DNA from: Comamonadaceae bacterium
Lineage (GTDB): Bacteria; Pseudomonadota; Gammaproteobacteria; Burkholderiales; Burkholderiaceae
Direction of reading: 5' to 3'
Length of the DNA stretch: 7,175 nt
NCBI GenBank assembly: GCA_947505995.1
Contig: CANNNB010000119.1
Location: 1 to 7,175 of the forward strand
A program made the translations under genes and the position numbers. Shown here in pieces: positions 6,634-7,175 of the stretch (position 1 is the stretch's first letter; each line of letters starts with the position of its first letter). Under the pieces are notes generated by a model. The model worked only from the letters and a program-made list of their open reading frames with translations, ran no database searches and had not been told where the DNA came from.

Positions 6634-6649
6634 TGGCATCTAATTTGCA
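6634..6649 (+). promoter_or_regulatory. Sigma-54 (RpoN) promoter upstream of fliK
   Basis: TGGCATCTAATTTGCA has the -24 GG (6635-6636) and -12 GC (6647-6648) exactly ten bases apart. It matches the consensus TGGCACG-N4-TTGCW except at two positions (C to T and G to C). Transcription would start near 6660, about 20 bases before the fliK ATG. The site lies in the only large gap after fliF and near a FleS-type kinase, which fits FleR/FlrC control as described for fliK in Pseudomonas and Vibrio. Confidence 0.72.
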
Positions 6650-6677
6650 TGACATGGTTATATTTTGGGAAATTAGA
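6639..6677. repeat. 8-bp inverted repeat across the fliK promoter and ribosome binding site
   Basis: TCTAATTT (6639-6646) and AAATTAGA (6670-6677) are exact reverse complements with 23 bases between. The first arm fills most of the -24/-12 spacer of the sigma-54 promoter. The second overlaps the end of the GGGA ribosome binding site and the stretch before the fliK ATG. The repeat is real; any function is inference. Confidence 0.5.
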
Positions 6678-6679
6678 CC

Positions 6680-7175
6680 ATGGCAATTCTTGTTAGCAAC
6701 CCATCGACTGTTCAATTTACGGGCGCACCTTCTGAGCCCCAAGACCCAGCTGCGAACCCGCTAGATACGGGCTTTACAGAGGAGCTGGCCAATGCCATGC
6801 AGCCCTCTGATCAGAAAAATGAGGGTGGTGCTCCAGGAGAAAAACCAGCTGCACCCTTAGTGGATACAAAGTTGAATGGCCTGCAAATTTTGCCGGCCGA
6901 TGTGTTGTTGAATGCCGTTGGAGAAGCAAATTTTGCCTTTGTGGCTCAAGGCGCCCAGGCTTTGCAAGATGCCGCTACCTCACAAATATTGATTGAGGGC
7001 GTAACGGAAACACCCTTGCTTGAAAGCTTGGATGCAACTCAGGCCGCCGAGATGGCTGCTGCTGCGTTGGCAGCACAAATGGCAACTCAAGTGGCCGGTG
7101 TTGAAGTCCAAGCGCCCCTTTCTGCAGCTGCAAACTCATTGAATGCTGTAGGTGCTGTAGGTGGGGTCGAAAATG
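6680..7175 (+). CDS. fliK: FliK-like flagellar hook-length control protein, N-terminal part
   Basis: This open frame begins at ATG 6680-6682 and runs to the right edge without a stop (165 complete codons). GGGA at 6667-6670 is a modest ribosome binding site nine bases away, and an in-frame TAG at 6674-6676 rules out a longer start. FliK is exported through the flagellar type III system, measures the hook, and its C-terminal domain switches FlhB specificity; that domain is outside the window. What is visible is a low-complexity N-terminus rich in Ala, Gln, Val and Pro, with few aromatic residues and an Ala run near 122-132 and a short AVGAVGGV repeat near the edge. This composition fits the flexible FliK ruler region. 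The call rests on position directly after fliJ and composition, not on a conserved motif. It probably starts a separate sigma-54 transcription unit. Confidence 0.75.
   Translation, partial: MAILVSNPSTVQFTGAPSEPQDPAANPLDTGFTEELANAMQPSDQKNEGGAPGEKPAAPLVDTKLNGLQILPADVLLNAVGEANFAFVAQGAQALQDAATSQILIEGVTETPLLESLDATQAAEMAAAALAAQMATQVAGVEVQAPLSAAANSLNAVGAVGGVEN
7144..7162 (+). repeat. Tandem 9-base repeat inside fliK
   Basis: TGCTGTAGG occurs twice in tandem followed by a further T. The unit is three codons, so slippage would add or remove residues (Ala-Val-Gly) without breaking the frame. Two copies are few and may be chance in low-complexity coding sequence. Confidence 0.6.

Overview
The window is a flagellar gene cluster from a motile Gram-negative bacterium. 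The gene set, the FleS/FlrB-type sensor kinase and an RpoN-type promoter point to a proteobacterium that runs its flagellar hierarchy through sigma-54. Protein style and a GC content near 50% (by eye) suggest a betaproteobacterium of Burkholderiales type, but this lineage call is an inference and could be wrong.

Layout. Bases 1-960 (minus strand) hold the first 320 codons of a soluble PAS-histidine kinase of the FleS/FlrB family. Its C-terminal end, and presumably the partner regulator fleR/flrC, lie beyond the left edge. Bases 961-1107 are a 147-bp divergent intergenic region with an AT-rich core and a perfect 9-bp dyad. From 1108 to 6629 (plus strand) runs a tight fliF-fliG-fliH-fliI-fliJ operon with ATGA overlaps at fliF/fliG and fliI/fliJ. 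A 50-bp gap follows, carrying a well-matched sigma-54 promoter (6634-6649), and then the 5' part of a gene that by position and composition is fliK (6680 to the right edge).

How the genes work together. FliF forms the MS ring and export-gate housing in the inner membrane. FliG sits on the FliF C-terminus as the rotor switch protein that meets the stator. FliH, FliI and FliJ form the soluble ATPase complex that feeds the type III export gate. FliK is the exported hook-length ruler. FleS, with FleR, would activate sigma-54-dependent mid-class genes; the promoter before fliK is a plausible target, so the regulator and one of its candidate outputs sit in the same window.

I see no mobile element, CRISPR array, RNA gene or clearly undescribed system. 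The points worth a second look are in the details. FliG has changes at three of the five classical torque-helix charged positions and an extra 30-residue N-terminus. FliF has a long charged helix in its cytoplasmic tail. FliH has an unbroken small-xxx repeat. A nine-codon mini-ORF bridges fliH and fliI. fliE is missing next to fliF, and fleS is divergent from fliF. An inverted repeat links the fliK promoter spacer to the fliK ribosome binding site.
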